A stretch of DNA of 64,000 nucleotides. Origin: Mycobacterium sp. NBC_00419. Its GTDB lineage: Bacteria; Actinomycetota; Actinomycetes; Mycobacteriales; Mycobacteriaceae. The stretch covers positions 5,022,001 through 5,086,000 of the forward strand of contig NZ_CP107931.1 of the NCBI RefSeq assembly GCF_036023875.1. Reading direction: 5' to 3'. Of this stretch, positions 41,291 through 50,014 are shown in pieces. A model generated the notes under the pieces. That model saw only the letters and a program-made list of their open reading frames with translations. It was not told the DNA's origin and made no database searches. The translations under genes and the position numbers were made by a program. The stretch's first letter is position 1. Each line of letters begins with the position of its first letter.

Positions 41291-42489
41291 TGCGCATCGG
41301 CATGGTCTGTCCGTACTCGTTCGACGTTCCCGGCGGGGTGCAGTCGCACGTACTGCAGCTTGCCGAGGTGATGCGTCAACGCGGGCACTATGTCAGCGTG
41401 CTGGCACCGGCGTCGGCCGACGTCGAGTTGCCCGACTACGTGGTGTCCGGCGGCAAGGCGGTCCCCATCCCGTACAACGGGTCGGTGGCCCGGCTTCGGT
41501 TCGGCCCGGCGACCCACCGCAAGGTCAAGAAGTGGCTCATCGAGGGCGAATTCGACGTCCTGCACCTGCACGAGCCGAATGCGCCGAGTTTGTCGATGCT
41601 GGCCCTGCAGGCCGCCGAGGGCCCGATCGTCGCGACCTTTCACACCTCGACCACACGATCGTTGACGCTCAGCGTCTTTCAGGGATTCCTGCGGCCGTAC
41701 CACGAGAAGATCGTCGGGCGGATCGCGGTGTCCGACCTCGCCAGGCGCTGGCAGATGGAGGCGCTGGGGTCCGACGCGGTCGAGATCCCCAACGGGGTCG
41801 ACGTCGCGTCGTTCGCCGAGGCGCCCCGGCTGGACGGCTACCCGAGGCCGGGAAAGTCGGTGCTGTTCCTCGGCCGCTATGACGAACCCCGCAAGGGGAT
41901 GGCCGTGCTCCTGGGTGCGCTGCCCGCCCTGGTGGAGCGCTTCGCCGATGTCGAGGTGCTCGTCGTCGGCCGCGGCGATGACGACGAATTGCGGGAGAAG
42001 GCAGGAGAGTTGGCCGGCCACCTTCGATTCCTTGGACAGGTTGACGACGCCACCAAGGCCTCGGCGATGCGCAGTGCCGACGTGTACTGCGCACCGAACA
42101 CCGGCGGCGAGAGCTTCGGAATCGTGCTCGTGGAGGCCATGGCCGCCGGCACGGCGGTGGTGGCCAGCGATCTCGACGCCTTCCACCGGGTCCTGGTCGA
42201 CGGCAAGGCCGGTCGGCTGGTGCGCGTGGAGGATTCCGATGCGCTGGCCGAGGGCCTGATCGCCGTCCTCGAGGACGACAAAGTTCGGGCCGGTTACGTC
42301 AAAGCGGCCCGGACCGCAGTGCGCCGCTACGACTGGTCGGTGGTGGCCGACCAGATCATGATGGTCTACGAGACCGTCGCCGGTGCCGGGGCCAAGGTGA
42401 CGGTGGCCGGCTCGGCGGGCAGGAGCGAAGCGACTCGGGGATCGGGCTCGGCGGGCAGGAGCGAAGCGACTCGGGGGAGTAAGCGATGA
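41290..42489 (+). CDS. pimA: Phosphatidylinositol alpha-mannosyltransferase PimA
   Basis: A GT-B glycosyltransferase (GT4) of 399 residues. N-domain YSFDVPGGVQSHVLQLAEVM with the acceptor-side GGVQ loop; hinge PNGVDVASF; C-domain GRYDEPRKGM, GRGDDDELREKAG and the EX7E motif in GGESFGIVLVEAMAAG. It transfers the first mannose from GDP-mannose to phosphatidylinositol. The last ~25 residues are unusual: two copies of GSAGRSEATRGS encoded by a 32-base perfect direct repeat, beyond the end expected from other PimA proteins. The stop overlaps the NUDIX start as ATGA. Confidence 0.94.
   Translation: MRIGMVCPYSFDVPGGVQSHVLQLAEVMRQRGHYVSVLAPASADVELPDYVVSGGKAVPIPYNGSVARLRFGPATHRKVKKWLIEGEFDVLHLHEPNAPSLSMLALQAAEGPIVATFHTSTTRSLTLSVFQGFLRPYHEKIVGRIAVSDLARRWQMEALGSDAVEIPNGVDVASFAEAPRLDGYPRPGKSVLFLGRYDEPRKGMAVLLGALPALVERFADVEVLVVGRGDDDELREKAGELAGHLRFLGQVDDATKASAMRSADVYCAPNTGGESFGIVLVEAMAAGTAVVASDLDAFHRVLVDGKAGRLVRVEDSDALAEGLIAVLEDDKVRAGYVKAARTAVRRYDWSVVADQIMMVYETVAGAGAKVTVAGSAGRSEATRGSGSAGRSEATRGSKR
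42409..42476 (+). repeat. 32-base direct repeat in the pimA 3' end
   Basis: Two identical 32-base copies at 42409-42440 and 42445-42476, period 36 bases (12 codons), each containing CAGGAGCGAAGCGACTCGGG. They encode the duplicated PimA tail. Such GAGCGAAGCGAC strings resemble small dispersed repeats of mycobacterial genomes; no further copy is seen in this window. Confidence 0.8.
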
Positions 42490-43520
42490 GCGGGCCGTTG
42501 TACTGGTCGCTGACCGCGGTCCTGGTCTTCGTTTTGGTGTTCAGCGCGGTGTGGGCCTATCAGACCGCCAACCGGCTCGACCGGCTGCACGTCCGCTACG
42601 ACCTGTCCTGGCAGGCGCTCGACGCGGCGCTGGGCCGCCGTGCGGTGGTGGCCCGCGCCGTGGCCGCCGACGCCTACAACCACCGCCCCGAGGGCCGGCG
42701 GCTGGCCGCGCTGGCCGATGCGGCCGAACGCGCGCCGCGGTCCGGGCGTGAGGCTGCCGAGAACGAACTGTCCACCGCGCTGGCGATGGTCGACCCGTCG
42801 GCGATACCGACGGCTCTGGTCGCCGAACTCGCCGACGCTGAAGCCCGGGTACTGCTGGCGCGCCGCTTCCACAACGACGCGGTGCGCGACACGCTGGCAC
42901 TGCGCGAGAGAAGGCCGGTGCGCTGGCTGCGCTTGGGTGGAACCGCGCCGCTGCCAAGCTATTTCGAGATCGCCGAGCGAGCCGACCCAGGCCCGGCTGC
43001 CGAGGCGGCTCTGGTCGACCGGCGCACGTCGGCACGGGTGGTGCTGCTCGACGACGACGGCGCGGTGCTGCTGTTCTGCGGATCGGATCCGGTGATTCCG
43101 GACGCCACCGCACCACGCTGGTGGTTCACCGTCGGCGGCCAGGCGCATCCGGGCGAGCGGCTGATCGACGCGGCCGTCCGGGAGATCGCCGAGGAGACCG
43201 GCCTGTGTGTGGACGCATCCGCGATGGTGGGCCCGGTGTGGCGGCGCGAGTCGGTGATCGACTTCAACGGCACGGTCATCCAGAGCCAGGAGTTCTATTT
43301 CGTGCATCGCACGCGCCGGTTCGAGCCGGTCGTGACCGGCCGCACGGAATTGGAGCTGCGCTACATCCACGGCCACCGCTGGTGTGACGCGGCCACCATC
43401 GACGAGCTCGCCGCAGGCGGGCAGACGGTCTACCCGCTACAGCTCGGCGAGCTGCTCGCCGAAGCCAATGCCGTAGCCGACGGCGGAGCCAGGCGCGCCG
43501 AGCTGCATCCGATCCACTGA
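42486..43520 (+). CDS. Membrane-anchored NUDIX hydrolase (Rv2609c-like)
   Basis: A protein of 344 residues. One N-terminal membrane helix (LYWSLTAVLVFVLVFSAVWA), a helical middle domain (~30-160), then the NUDIX fold (~185-315) with the box GGQAHPGERLIDAAVREIAEETGL, a full match to GX5EX7REUXEEXGU. It hydrolyses a nucleoside diphosphate-linked compound, possibly a GDP- or CDP-linked precursor of PIM synthesis given its position after pimA (inference). The ATG overlaps the pimA stop. Confidence 0.9.
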   Translation: MSGPLYWSLTAVLVFVLVFSAVWAYQTANRLDRLHVRYDLSWQALDAALGRRAVVARAVAADAYNHRPEGRRLAALADAAERAPRSGREAAENELSTALAMVDPSAIPTALVAELADAEARVLLARRFHNDAVRDTLALRERRPVRWLRLGGTAPLPSYFEIAERADPGPAAEAALVDRRTSARVVLLDDDGAVLLFCGSDPVIPDATAPRWWFTVGGQAHPGERLIDAAVREIAEETGLCVDASAMVGPVWRRESVIDFNGTVIQSQEFYFVHRTRRFEPVVTGRTELELRYIHGHRWCDAATIDELAAGGQTVYPLQLGELLAEANAVADGGARRAELHPIH

Positions 43521-43539
43521 GAACCGGGCCGCCGGGCCG

Positions 43540-44109
43540 TCAGCGCGCGTCGCTCGGCAGGTGCAGCCTGATGACCTCGAGCAGGTGACGGCCGACGTCG
43601 TCGAGCGGGTCCGTCGACTCCGTCGCGACGGCGAGGATCACCGCGCCTTCGATCGCGGCGACCATCAGGGTCGCCAGCGAGCGTGCGATGTCCGGCCCGG
43701 CGCCGCCCACGATCAGCCGATCGGCCAGGATCTCCTGCCATTCCCGGACGGCCGCACTGGCCGCCTGCGCGGCGGCGGGGGCCTCCGACCGGCCGAGGAT
43801 CGCGGCCACGATCGGGCAGCCCGCCTGCATGTGCGTCGCACCGAGCTGCGCCTTCCACATGTCGATGAACGTCTGCACTGCCTGCGCCACGTCGTCGCCT
43901 TCGGCTGTCCGGATTGCCGAGGCCAGCTCCTGTCCAGCGCGCCGGGTGGCCTCGGTGACGAGTTCGGCCTTGCCGCCGGGAAAGTTCAGGTACAGGGTTC
44001 TGCGGGCGACGCCGCTGTCCTCCAGCAGTGCGGCGAGGCCGGTTCCGGCGACCCCGCGCCGGCGTACCAACCCGGTGACGCTGGCGATCAGGGCGTCTCG
44101 TGCAGACAT
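43540..44109 (-). CDS. TetR-family regulator (LmrA/YxaF-like)
   Basis: A protein of 189 residues. HTH: ALIASVTGLVRRRGVAGTGLAALLEDSGVARRTLYLNFPGGKAELV; the FPGGKAEL phrase and the later GCPIVAAILG are typical of the LmrA/YxaF group. The ATG at 44109 has GAGAGGTG upstream. It is divergent from a Ddn-like gene, and a palindrome (44150-44176) lies between, so it probably represses both itself and that gene. Confidence 0.88.
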   Translation of the reverse strand: MSARDALIASVTGLVRRRGVAGTGLAALLEDSGVARRTLYLNFPGGKAELVTEATRRAGQELASAIRTAEGDDVAQAVQTFIDMWKAQLGATHMQAGCPIVAAILGRSEAPAAAQAASAAVREWQEILADRLIVGGAGPDIARSLATLMVAAIEGAVILAVATESTDPLDDVGRHLLEVIRLHLPSDAR

Positions 44110-44149
44110 GTTCGTCACCTCTCGGTTGGGCAAGCTCGTCTTGTACTAT

Positions 44150-44176
44150 ACCGATTGGTCTACTAGACTTATCGGT
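44150..44176. promoter_or_regulatory. Probable TetR operator between regulator and Ddn-like gene
   Basis: A 27-base dyad, ACCGAT-TGG-TCTACTAGA-CTT-ATCGGT, centred on C44163. The outer 6-base arms and the inner TCTA/TAGA arms are perfect. It is 40 bases from the TetR start and 18 bases from the Ddn-like start, over the expected promoters. Confidence 0.65.
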
Positions 44177-44194
44177 CTACCCCGGGAGGCGGCC

Positions 44195-44623
44195 ATGGCG
44201 ATCACCGACACAGACAAGACACTGCGCAAGTTCCGCAGAGAGCGGCTACTCGGACGCTATGTGTTCAATCCGATGGTCCAGGGGCTGAGCAGGTTGGGTG
44301 TGCGCACCACCTTGGCTACCGAGCTGGAGACCGTCGGCCGCAAGACCGGCCAGCAGCGCCGGGTACCGGTCTCGGCCCAGTTCGACACCGGTGGCGCGTG
44401 GATCATCTGCCAACACGGCAGCCGTTCCGGGTGGGGCAGCAATATCGCCGCCAACCCGAGTGTCCGCATCCGGCAGGGCGATCGCTGGCGTACCGGAGTG
44501 GCCGAATTCAGGCCCGACGACGACGTGGTCGCCCGCGCCCGAGGCTTCGGCCGACTCGGTTCCCGGGTCGTCAAGGCGCTGGAGACGACTCCGGTGTCGG
44601 TTCGGATCGACTTCACCGACTGA
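44195..44623 (+). CDS. Ddn-family F420-dependent oxidoreductase
   Basis: A protein of 142 residues. The deazaflavin-dependent nitroreductase pattern is present: ELETVGRKTGQQRRVPVSAQFDTGGAWIICQHGSRSGWGSNIAANPSVRIR, where GRKTG and the GWGSNIAANP segment line the F420 site. Members reduce quinones or nitro compounds with reduced F420. GGGAGG precedes the ATG. Probably regulated by the divergent TetR. Confidence 0.88.
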   Translation: MAITDTDKTLRKFRRERLLGRYVFNPMVQGLSRLGVRTTLATELETVGRKTGQQRRVPVSAQFDTGGAWIICQHGSRSGWGSNIAANPSVRIRQGDRWRTGVAEFRPDDDVVARARGFGRLGSRVVKALETTPVSVRIDFTD

Positions 44624-44837
44624 CAACGTCGCGGCCCTGCCTGCGCGGGCCGATCCTGGCGGGGCGTCACCTGCGAGCGTTGGGGTAGATTCACGCCATC
44701 GGCGACTGCCTCCTCTGACGGTTCGACCGACCCGCCCTCAGCGGGCGGAAGCGTGGTCGGCGGTGCGCTCAACCGCGGAGATATTCAGTTTGGGGCGGCC
44801 CACTACACTGGATCCGTGTCAATAGAAGGGATGAACC

Positions 44838-45758
44838 GTGGATACCGCAGCTGGACGTAACGGCACGGGCAGCCACGCGCAGACCGGTACAGCCCGGGTG
44901 AAGCGCGGCATGGCGGAGATGCTCAAGGGCGGCGTCATTATGGACGTCGTCACCCCCGAGCAGGCGCGGATCGCCGAGGCGGCCGGCGCGGTGGCGGTGA
45001 TGGCACTCGAGCGCGTCCCGGCCGATATCCGCGCCCAGGGTGGGGTGTCCCGGATGAGCGATCCGGACATGATCGAGGGCATCATCGCCGCGGTCACTAT
45101 CCCGGTGATGGCCAAGGCCCGCATCGGGCACTTCGTGGAGGCCCAGATCCTGCAGAGCCTCGGCGTCGACTATATCGACGAGTCCGAGGTGCTGACCCCG
45201 GCCGACTACGCCCACCACATCGACAAGTGGAAGTTCACCGTTCCGTTCGTGTGCGGCGCCACCAACCTCGGCGAGGCGCTGCGCCGCATCACCGAAGGCG
45301 CGGCGATGATCCGCTCCAAGGGTGAAGCCGGCACCGGTGACGTGTCCAACGCCACCACTCACATGCGCACCATCGGCGGGGAGATCCGCCGCCTGTCCTC
45401 GCTGTCCGAAGACGAGCTCTTCGTTGCGGCCAAGGACCTGCAGGCCCCCTACGATCTCGTGGTCGAGGTGGCCCGGGCCGGCAAGCTTCCGGTCACGATG
45501 TTCACCGCGGGCGGTATCGCCACCCCCGCCGACGCGGCGATGATGATGCAGCTCGGCGCCGAGGGCGTGTTCGTCGGCTCGGGAATCTTCAAGTCCGGCA
45601 ACCCCGCCGAGCGGGCCGCCGCCATCGTCAAGGCCACCACGTTCTACGACGATCCCGACGTCCTGGCGAAGGTGTCGCGTGGCCTCGGTGAGGCGATGGT
45701 GGGCATCAACGTGGAGGACATCGCGCAGCCACACCGGCTCGCAGAGCGCGGCTGGTAG
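44838..45758 (+). CDS. pdxS: Pyridoxal 5'-phosphate synthase, PdxS subunit
   Basis: A (beta/alpha)8 lyase of 306 residues. Signature [21 protein letters not shown] (Asp of MDV), catalytic lysine in [10 protein letters not shown], second lysine [12 protein letters not shown], and [16 protein letters not shown]. It makes PLP from ribose 5-phosphate, glyceraldehyde 3-phosphate and ammonia from PdxT. GTG start with GAAGGG upstream. The 214 bases before it carry no gene; a TACACT -10-like box is at ~44802. A thioesterase gene separates it from pdxT, as in M. tuberculosis. Confidence 0.96.
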   Translation: MDTAAGRNGTGSHAQTGTARVKRGMAEMLKGGVIMDVVTPEQARIAEAAGAVAVMALERVPADIRAQGGVSRMSDPDMIEGIIAAVTIPVMAKARIGHFVEAQILQSLGVDYIDESEVLTPADYAHHIDKWKFTVPFVCGATNLGEALRRITEGAAMIRSKGEAGTGDVSNATTHMRTIGGEIRRLSSLSEDELFVAAKDLQAPYDLVVEVARAGKLPVTMFTAGGIATPADAAMMMQLGAEGVFVGSGIFKSGNPAERAAAIVKATTFYDDPDVLAKVSRGLGEAMVGINVEDIAQPHRLAERGW

Positions 45759-45768
45759 GCGCTGCCTA

Positions 45769-46614
45769 GTGGCGATCGAAGAGATCCTCGACCTCGAGCA
45801 ACTCGAAGTCAACATCTACCGCGGTGGTGTGTTCAGCCCCGAATCCGGTTTCCTGCAGCGCACTTTCGGCGGCCATGTGGCCGGTCAGTCACTGGTGTCG
45901 GCGGTGCGCACCGTGGAATCGGAGTTCCAGGTGCACTCGCTGCACGGGTACTTCCTGCGTCCCGGTGACGCCACCAAACCCACCGTCTACATCGTCGAAC
46001 GGCTGCGCGACGGCGGCTCGTTCGTCACCCGCCGGGTCAACGCCGTGCAACACGGGCAGACGATCTTCTCGATGTCGGCGTCGTTCCAGACCGACCAGAG
46101 CGGTATCGAGCATCAAGACGCCATGCCGGAAGCTCCACCGCCCGACGACCTTCCCGGTTTCGTCTCCAAGGGCGGGGTGTTTGACGACGCCGGCTTCGCG
46201 CAGTTCGCCGAGTGGGACGTTCGCATCGTCCCGCGCGACCAGGTGACCACCGATCCCGGCAAGGTCTCCCAGCAGCAGGTGTGGTTCAAGCACAAGGATC
46301 CGCTGCCCAACGACCACGTCCTGCACATCTGCGCCCTGGCTTACATGAGCGATCTGACCCTGCTGGGTTCGGCACAGGTGCACCACGCCGAGGATCGCAA
46401 GCACCTCAACGTCGCTTCGCTCGACCACGCCATGTGGTTCATGCGGCCGTTCCGCGCCGACGAGTGGCTGCTCTACGACCAGTCCTCGCCGTCGGCATGT
46501 GGTGGCCGGGCACTGACCCACGGCCGGATCTTCAACCGCTACGGGGAGATGGTCGCCGCCGTCATGCAGGAGGGGCTGACCCGCTATCAGCGTGGATACC
46601 CCGCTGCCCAATGA
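45769..46614 (+). CDS. tesB: Acyl-CoA thioesterase II (TesB)
   Basis: A double-hotdog protein of 281 residues: [22 protein letters not shown] in the first half and [25 protein letters not shown] then [22 protein letters not shown] in the second, with the conserved Asp/Gln/Thr catalytic set expected there. It hydrolyses medium- to long-chain acyl-CoA. GTG start 10 bases after the pdxS stop; the stop overlaps pdxT as ATGA. Its role between the PLP genes is unexplained but conserved. Confidence 0.93.
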   Translation: MAIEEILDLEQLEVNIYRGGVFSPESGFLQRTFGGHVAGQSLVSAVRTVESEFQVHSLHGYFLRPGDATKPTVYIVERLRDGGSFVTRRVNAVQHGQTIFSMSASFQTDQSGIEHQDAMPEAPPPDDLPGFVSKGGVFDDAGFAQFAEWDVRIVPRDQVTTDPGKVSQQQVWFKHKDPLPNDHVLHICALAYMSDLTLLGSAQVHHAEDRKHLNVASLDHAMWFMRPFRADEWLLYDQSSPSACGGRALTHGRIFNRYGEMVAAVMQEGLTRYQRGYPAAQ

Positions 46615-47204
46615 CCGTGCGGATCGGTGTGCTCGCCCTGCAGGGTGACACGCGCGAGCATCTGGCCGCACTGCGGGAAGCAGGTGCCGAAGCCTCCACG
46701 GTGCGCCGCCACGGCGAGCTCGAGGCGGTCGACGGTCTGGTGATTCCCGGCGGGGAGTCCACCACCATGAGTCATCTGCTGCGGGCGTTCGACCTGCTCG
46801 ACCCGTTGCGCCAGCGACTGGCGGACGGTATGCCGGCCTACGGCTCGTGTGCCGGAATGATCCTGCTGGCCAGTGAGATCCTCGACGCCGGTGAACCGGG
46901 CCGAGAGGCTGTTCCGCTCGGCGGCATCGATATGACTGTGCGGCGCAACGCCTTTGGGCGCCAGGTTGACTCCTTCGAGGGCGACATCGACTTCGCCGGG
47001 CTGGACGGTCCCGCCCATGCCGTGTTCATCCGGGCGCCGTGGGTGGAGCGGGTGGGGCCGGACGTGCAGGTGCTCGCGCGCGCCGACGATCACATCGTCG
47101 CGGTGCGCCAGGGCGCGGTGCTGGCCACGGCGTTCCATCCCGAGATGACCGGCGACCGGCGAGTGCACAAGCTCTTCGTCGACGTCGTCACCGGCCGGGC
47201 CTGA
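46611..47204 (+). CDS. pdxT: Pyridoxal 5'-phosphate synthase, PdxT glutaminase subunit
   Basis: A class I glutamine amidotransferase of 197 residues: [30 protein letters not shown], nucleophile Cys in [12 protein letters not shown], and His/Glu in [10 protein letters not shown]. It releases ammonia from glutamine and channels it to PdxS. The ATG overlaps the tesB stop. It is the last gene of the conserved block here. Confidence 0.95.
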   Translation: MTVRIGVLALQGDTREHLAALREAGAEASTVRRHGELEAVDGLVIPGGESTTMSHLLRAFDLLDPLRQRLADGMPAYGSCAGMILLASEILDAGEPGREAVPLGGIDMTVRRNAFGRQVDSFEGDIDFAGLDGPAHAVFIRAPWVERVGPDVQVLARADDHIVAVRQGAVLATAFHPEMTGDRRVHKLFVDVVTGRA

Positions 47205-47606
47205 AGGCACGCTGCGCCAATTCGTCAAATGACGTTTACCCGGCGTCAATGCGGGCACACACGTCCTGCCGTGATGGGCGTCCATACTGGCCGGACAGAA
47301 GGCTCGCGGCGAAGGGTGGAAGCGTGATGTTGTCACGAATCTTGTTCCGCCTGCACCTGCGGGAAGTGGGCGCGGACGCGCAACCGCCTCGGGGTGCCGT
47401 CAGCCACCGCTTCGCGTGGCGGCCGGCTTGGCAGTACCAGTCAGCGGATCGTCCGACCGGCTGGTGGCGCGCGCTGTAGTCGCCGCGCGTGGGCAGCTGA
47501 GCTTTCCACGGATTCAATGAGATAGATCATTTACTCATATTGGTCGATACCGGTGTGCGAAACTTCCAACCGCACTCAATGATCAGGACCAGTAGAGGAC
47601 TTGGAC
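47205..47606. other. Intergenic stretch after pdxT, ~400 bases
   Basis: A frame at 47327-47479 (50 residues, MLSRILFRLHLREVGADAQ...) has a weak ribosome site and no recognisable family; it may be a small protein or chance. Near 47515-47550 the DNA becomes AT-richer, with TTACTCATATTGG, a likely promoter zone for the hydrolase gene. This is the junction between the conserved core and the catabolic cluster. Confidence 0.35.
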
Positions 47607-48614
47607 ATGTCAGGCGCGGGCATCGTGAACATGGTTCGGCACGACATCGAAGTGGACGTATCCGGTAGTTGCGCGATCGATGGGCAACTGGCGGTGGTAG
47701 CCACCGTGCATCTTCCGCCGCCCGAGGCGGCGGCCGACGGTCTGACCGTGTTGTTCGCCCTGCCCGGAGGCGGATACAGCCGCGGCTACTACGACATGCA
47801 CTTCTCCGGTCACTCCGGCTATTCACAAGCTGAGCATCACGTCGCGCGCGGTCTCGCTGTGGTCGCGATCGACCACCTCGGGGTCGGGGACAGCACTCCC
47901 GCGGTCAGCGGCGAGGTGCGCATCGAGGACATCGCCGCTGCCAACGCCGCTGCTGTCGAGAAGATCGCGCAGTTGCTGGAGACGGGGAGCGCGGTGGCGG
48001 GGTACCCGCCAGTGCGGATCGCGCGGCGGGTCGGTGTTGGCCAGTCGATGGGCGGGGCGATCACCGTCGTCATGGCGGCGCGGCACCGGCCCTACGACGC
48101 GATCGCAGTCCTCGGGTTCAGTGCCGTCCACACTGTCCTGCCGCTACCTGATCAGTCAGTGACCGACGAGGTCGCCGCGCGCGTCGGCACCGAGCGACGG
48201 GACGCTGATCCGCGTACGCAATCGGTGGTCGCAGTCGCTGAGCGGATCCCCGATTTCCTATACCCCTTCTTCTGGTCTGACGTGCCCGAAGACGTCGTGG
48301 CCGCCGACACCCGCGGCGGCTATCCGTTGCGCACCGAGGCGCCGCCCTTCGGCAGTGTTGCGATCCCCAGCTCTGTGGTGACGCTGCTGTCGCCGGGATG
48401 TATTGCCGACGACGCCGCGGCTGTCGAATGCCCCGTATTCGTGGGTGCCGGGGAGCGTGACACGCTGCCGGCGCCGCACCGCGAGGCGGCTGCCTATGAA
48501 AAGTCGACTGATGTCACGGTCTTCGTGGTTCCGCAGATGGCGCACATGCACAACTTCGCGTCCACGCGGCTGACGCTGTGGGATCGGGTTGCCGCCTGGG
48601 CGGCGGCTCTGTGA
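47607..48614 (+). CDS. Alpha/beta-hydrolase
   Basis: A protein of 335 residues. Oxyanion-hole region FALPGGGYSRGYYD, nucleophile elbow VGVGQSMGGAIT (Ser), acid region FVGAGERDTLPAPH (Asp) and C-terminal His in PQMAHMHNFAS. A cap insertion lies between ~195 and 260. Likely an esterase or C-C hydrolase for a catabolic intermediate. The ATG at 47607 was chosen because AGAGGAC lies upstream at a good distance; a TTG lies two codons earlier. Confidence 0.83.
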   Translation: MSGAGIVNMVRHDIEVDVSGSCAIDGQLAVVATVHLPPPEAAADGLTVLFALPGGGYSRGYYDMHFSGHSGYSQAEHHVARGLAVVAIDHLGVGDSTPAVSGEVRIEDIAAANAAAVEKIAQLLETGSAVAGYPPVRIARRVGVGQSMGGAITVVMAARHRPYDAIAVLGFSAVHTVLPLPDQSVTDEVAARVGTERRDADPRTQSVVAVAERIPDFLYPFFWSDVPEDVVAADTRGGYPLRTEAPPFGSVAIPSSVVTLLSPGCIADDAAAVECPVFVGAGERDTLPAPHREAAAYEKSTDVTVFVVPQMAHMHNFASTRLTLWDRVAAWAAAL

Positions 48615-48652
48615 TCAACATTCGGGCCGGAGTCTAAAATGGCTCCAGTGTT

Positions 48653-48666
48653 TTACACTGTATAGT
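48653..48666 (+). promoter_or_regulatory. 14-bp cluster motif, copy 1
   Basis: TTACACTGTATAGT. It contains TATAGT, a good -10, followed 6 bases later by an in-frame GTG (48673), so it may be a leaderless promoter for the NUDIX gene. It is identical to the copy at 56769-56782 and fits TTACANNGKAYART. Confidence 0.6.
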
Positions 48667-48726
48667 CTGGTCGTGCGTCCGCAGGACGCTGTTGTTGATG
48701 TCGGTGCCCGGGCACGAGCGAGGTGG

Positions 48727-49476
48727 ATGAACGTGACATCGGTAGGTCCCTCGATTCCCTCGTCCTGGCATCGCGAACGGGGCAGTGGTGCAGTGCCGCC
48801 CGTTGAGTTGCCCGCAGCGACAGCGGTTCTGGCGCGCGACGGACAGAGCGGACTAGAGGTCCTGTTGCTCAAGCGGGCCACCACCACCTCCTTCGCCGCC
48901 GATGCCTGGGTGTTTCCCGGGGGTCGCGTCGAGTCGGACGACACCGAGGACGAGGGGACAGACGGTGCCGACGCCTTTGGTCTCGCGGCTGCGCGGCGGG
49001 CCGCCGTCCGCGAGACCGAGGAAGAAGCCGGCATTGCGATCGAGGGGGCGGATCTGCAGCCTATTGCGCATTGGACCCCCGGACCCGAGGCGCCCAAACG
49101 CTTTTCGACCTGGACGCTGTTCGCTCGCGTCGAGCCGGCAGTTCGCGTGCAGATCGACGGCGGCGAGATCGTCGATCATCAATGGATCGCGCCTGCCGAC
49201 GCGCTGGACCAACACCGTCTGGGCAACATCGCCATGTTGCCGCCCACTTGGATGACGCTGCGCACCTTGTCGCAGTATGGGAGTTCGACCGCTGCTGCGG
49301 CCGGCATCACCTCCGCGCCGGTGGAGAGGTTCGTCAGCCGGGTCGCAACAGGCAGCACCTGCCGGGTGATTCTGTGGGACGGCGACGCGGGGTATCAGAC
49401 CCTGGACGCCGACGCGACGGGCCCGCAACACCGGCTGTATCTGGATGAACGTGGCTGGCGGTACGTGCGGACATGA
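48727..49476 (+). CDS. NUDIX hydrolase
   Basis: About 249 residues. NUDIX region: PAATAVLARDG, LLLKRATTTSFAADAWVFPGGRVE, and the box ARRAAVRETEEEAGIAI following an Asp/Glu-rich insert, so the box is longer than the classic 23 residues, as in the RNaseH-like/CoA-pyrophosphatase NUDT7-19 group. It may hydrolyse CoA or acyl-CoA pyrophosphates. Start options: ATG 48727, GTG 48733 (AGGTGG six bases upstream) and GTG 48673 (leaderless after TATAGT). First or second gene of a unit with DUF35 and thiolase genes. Confidence 0.8.
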   Translation: MNVTSVGPSIPSSWHRERGSGAVPPVELPAATAVLARDGQSGLEVLLLKRATTTSFAADAWVFPGGRVESDDTEDEGTDGADAFGLAAARRAAVRETEEEAGIAIEGADLQPIAHWTPGPEAPKRFSTWTLFARVEPAVRVQIDGGEIVDHQWIAPADALDQHRLGNIAMLPPTWMTLRTLSQYGSSTAAAAGITSAPVERFVSRVATGSTCRVILWDGDAGYQTLDADATGPQHRLYLDERGWRYVRT

Positions 49477-49546
49477 CAGCGATGATCGGGCGTCGCATCG
49501 CGCAAGCAGAACTGTCAAGGATCGGGATTCGATGAGGAGTGGTGCG

Positions 49547-50014
49547 ATGGCGGCGCAGCAGGATGCAGAACACGTCGACGATTCGGAGTTGGTGCTTCGC
49601 TTCCCCGGGGAGGCGATAACGCACGACAACAAGGCCCACTATCGTGGCCGGTTGCAGCGCCGTCTCCTGGTCAACACCTGTACAGACTGCGGCGCATGGC
49701 ATCATCCGCCGAAGCCGGTGTGCCCGCAGTGCTGGTCCTCGGCTATCGAAGCCACTGAGGTCAGTGGTTCCGGCGTCATCCACCTCGCGGTGTTCCTGCA
49801 CCAGGGGCCTCCTGGCGAAGGGGTTGACTACTCGACCCCGTACCCGGTTGTCAGCGTTGACCTGGACGACGCGCCGGGAACCCGCTTCACGACCACCGTC
49901 GTCGGCGCGGACAACAACGACATCGCGATCGGGCGGCGGGTGCGATTGGACTGGACCACGCGGGCCGGAAGCCCGATGCCGGTGTTCCGGCTCGACAGTG
50001 AGGTGAAGAAGTGA
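49547..50014 (+). CDS. DUF35 zinc-ribbon/OB-fold protein
   Basis: A protein of 155 residues. Zinc knuckle CTDCGAWHHPPKPVCPQC (two CxxC pairs), then the OB fold with VSGSGVIHLAVFLHQ and YPVVSVDLDDAPGTRFTT. DUF35 proteins act with thiolase-like partners on CoA esters, and a thiolase gene follows with a GTGA overlap. GAGGAGTG lies before the ATG at 49547. Unlike the DUF35 gene at 26975, all four cysteines are present. Confidence 0.88.
   Translation: MAAQQDAEHVDDSELVLRFPGEAITHDNKAHYRGRLQRRLLVNTCTDCGAWHHPPKPVCPQCWSSAIEATEVSGSGVIHLAVFLHQGPPGEGVDYSTPYPVVSVDLDDAPGTRFTTTVVGADNNDIAIGRRVRLDWTTRAGSPMPVFRLDSEVKK

Noticed and set aside
47236..47517. A 93-codon minus-strand frame after pdxT
   Set aside because: Arg/Pro-rich, no ribosome site, no family; probably chance in GC-rich DNA.
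47527..47545. TTACTCATATTGGT as a fifth copy of the cluster motif
   Set aside because: Matches only the first four and last bases; the ANNGKAY core is absent, so it is treated as a possible promoter only.
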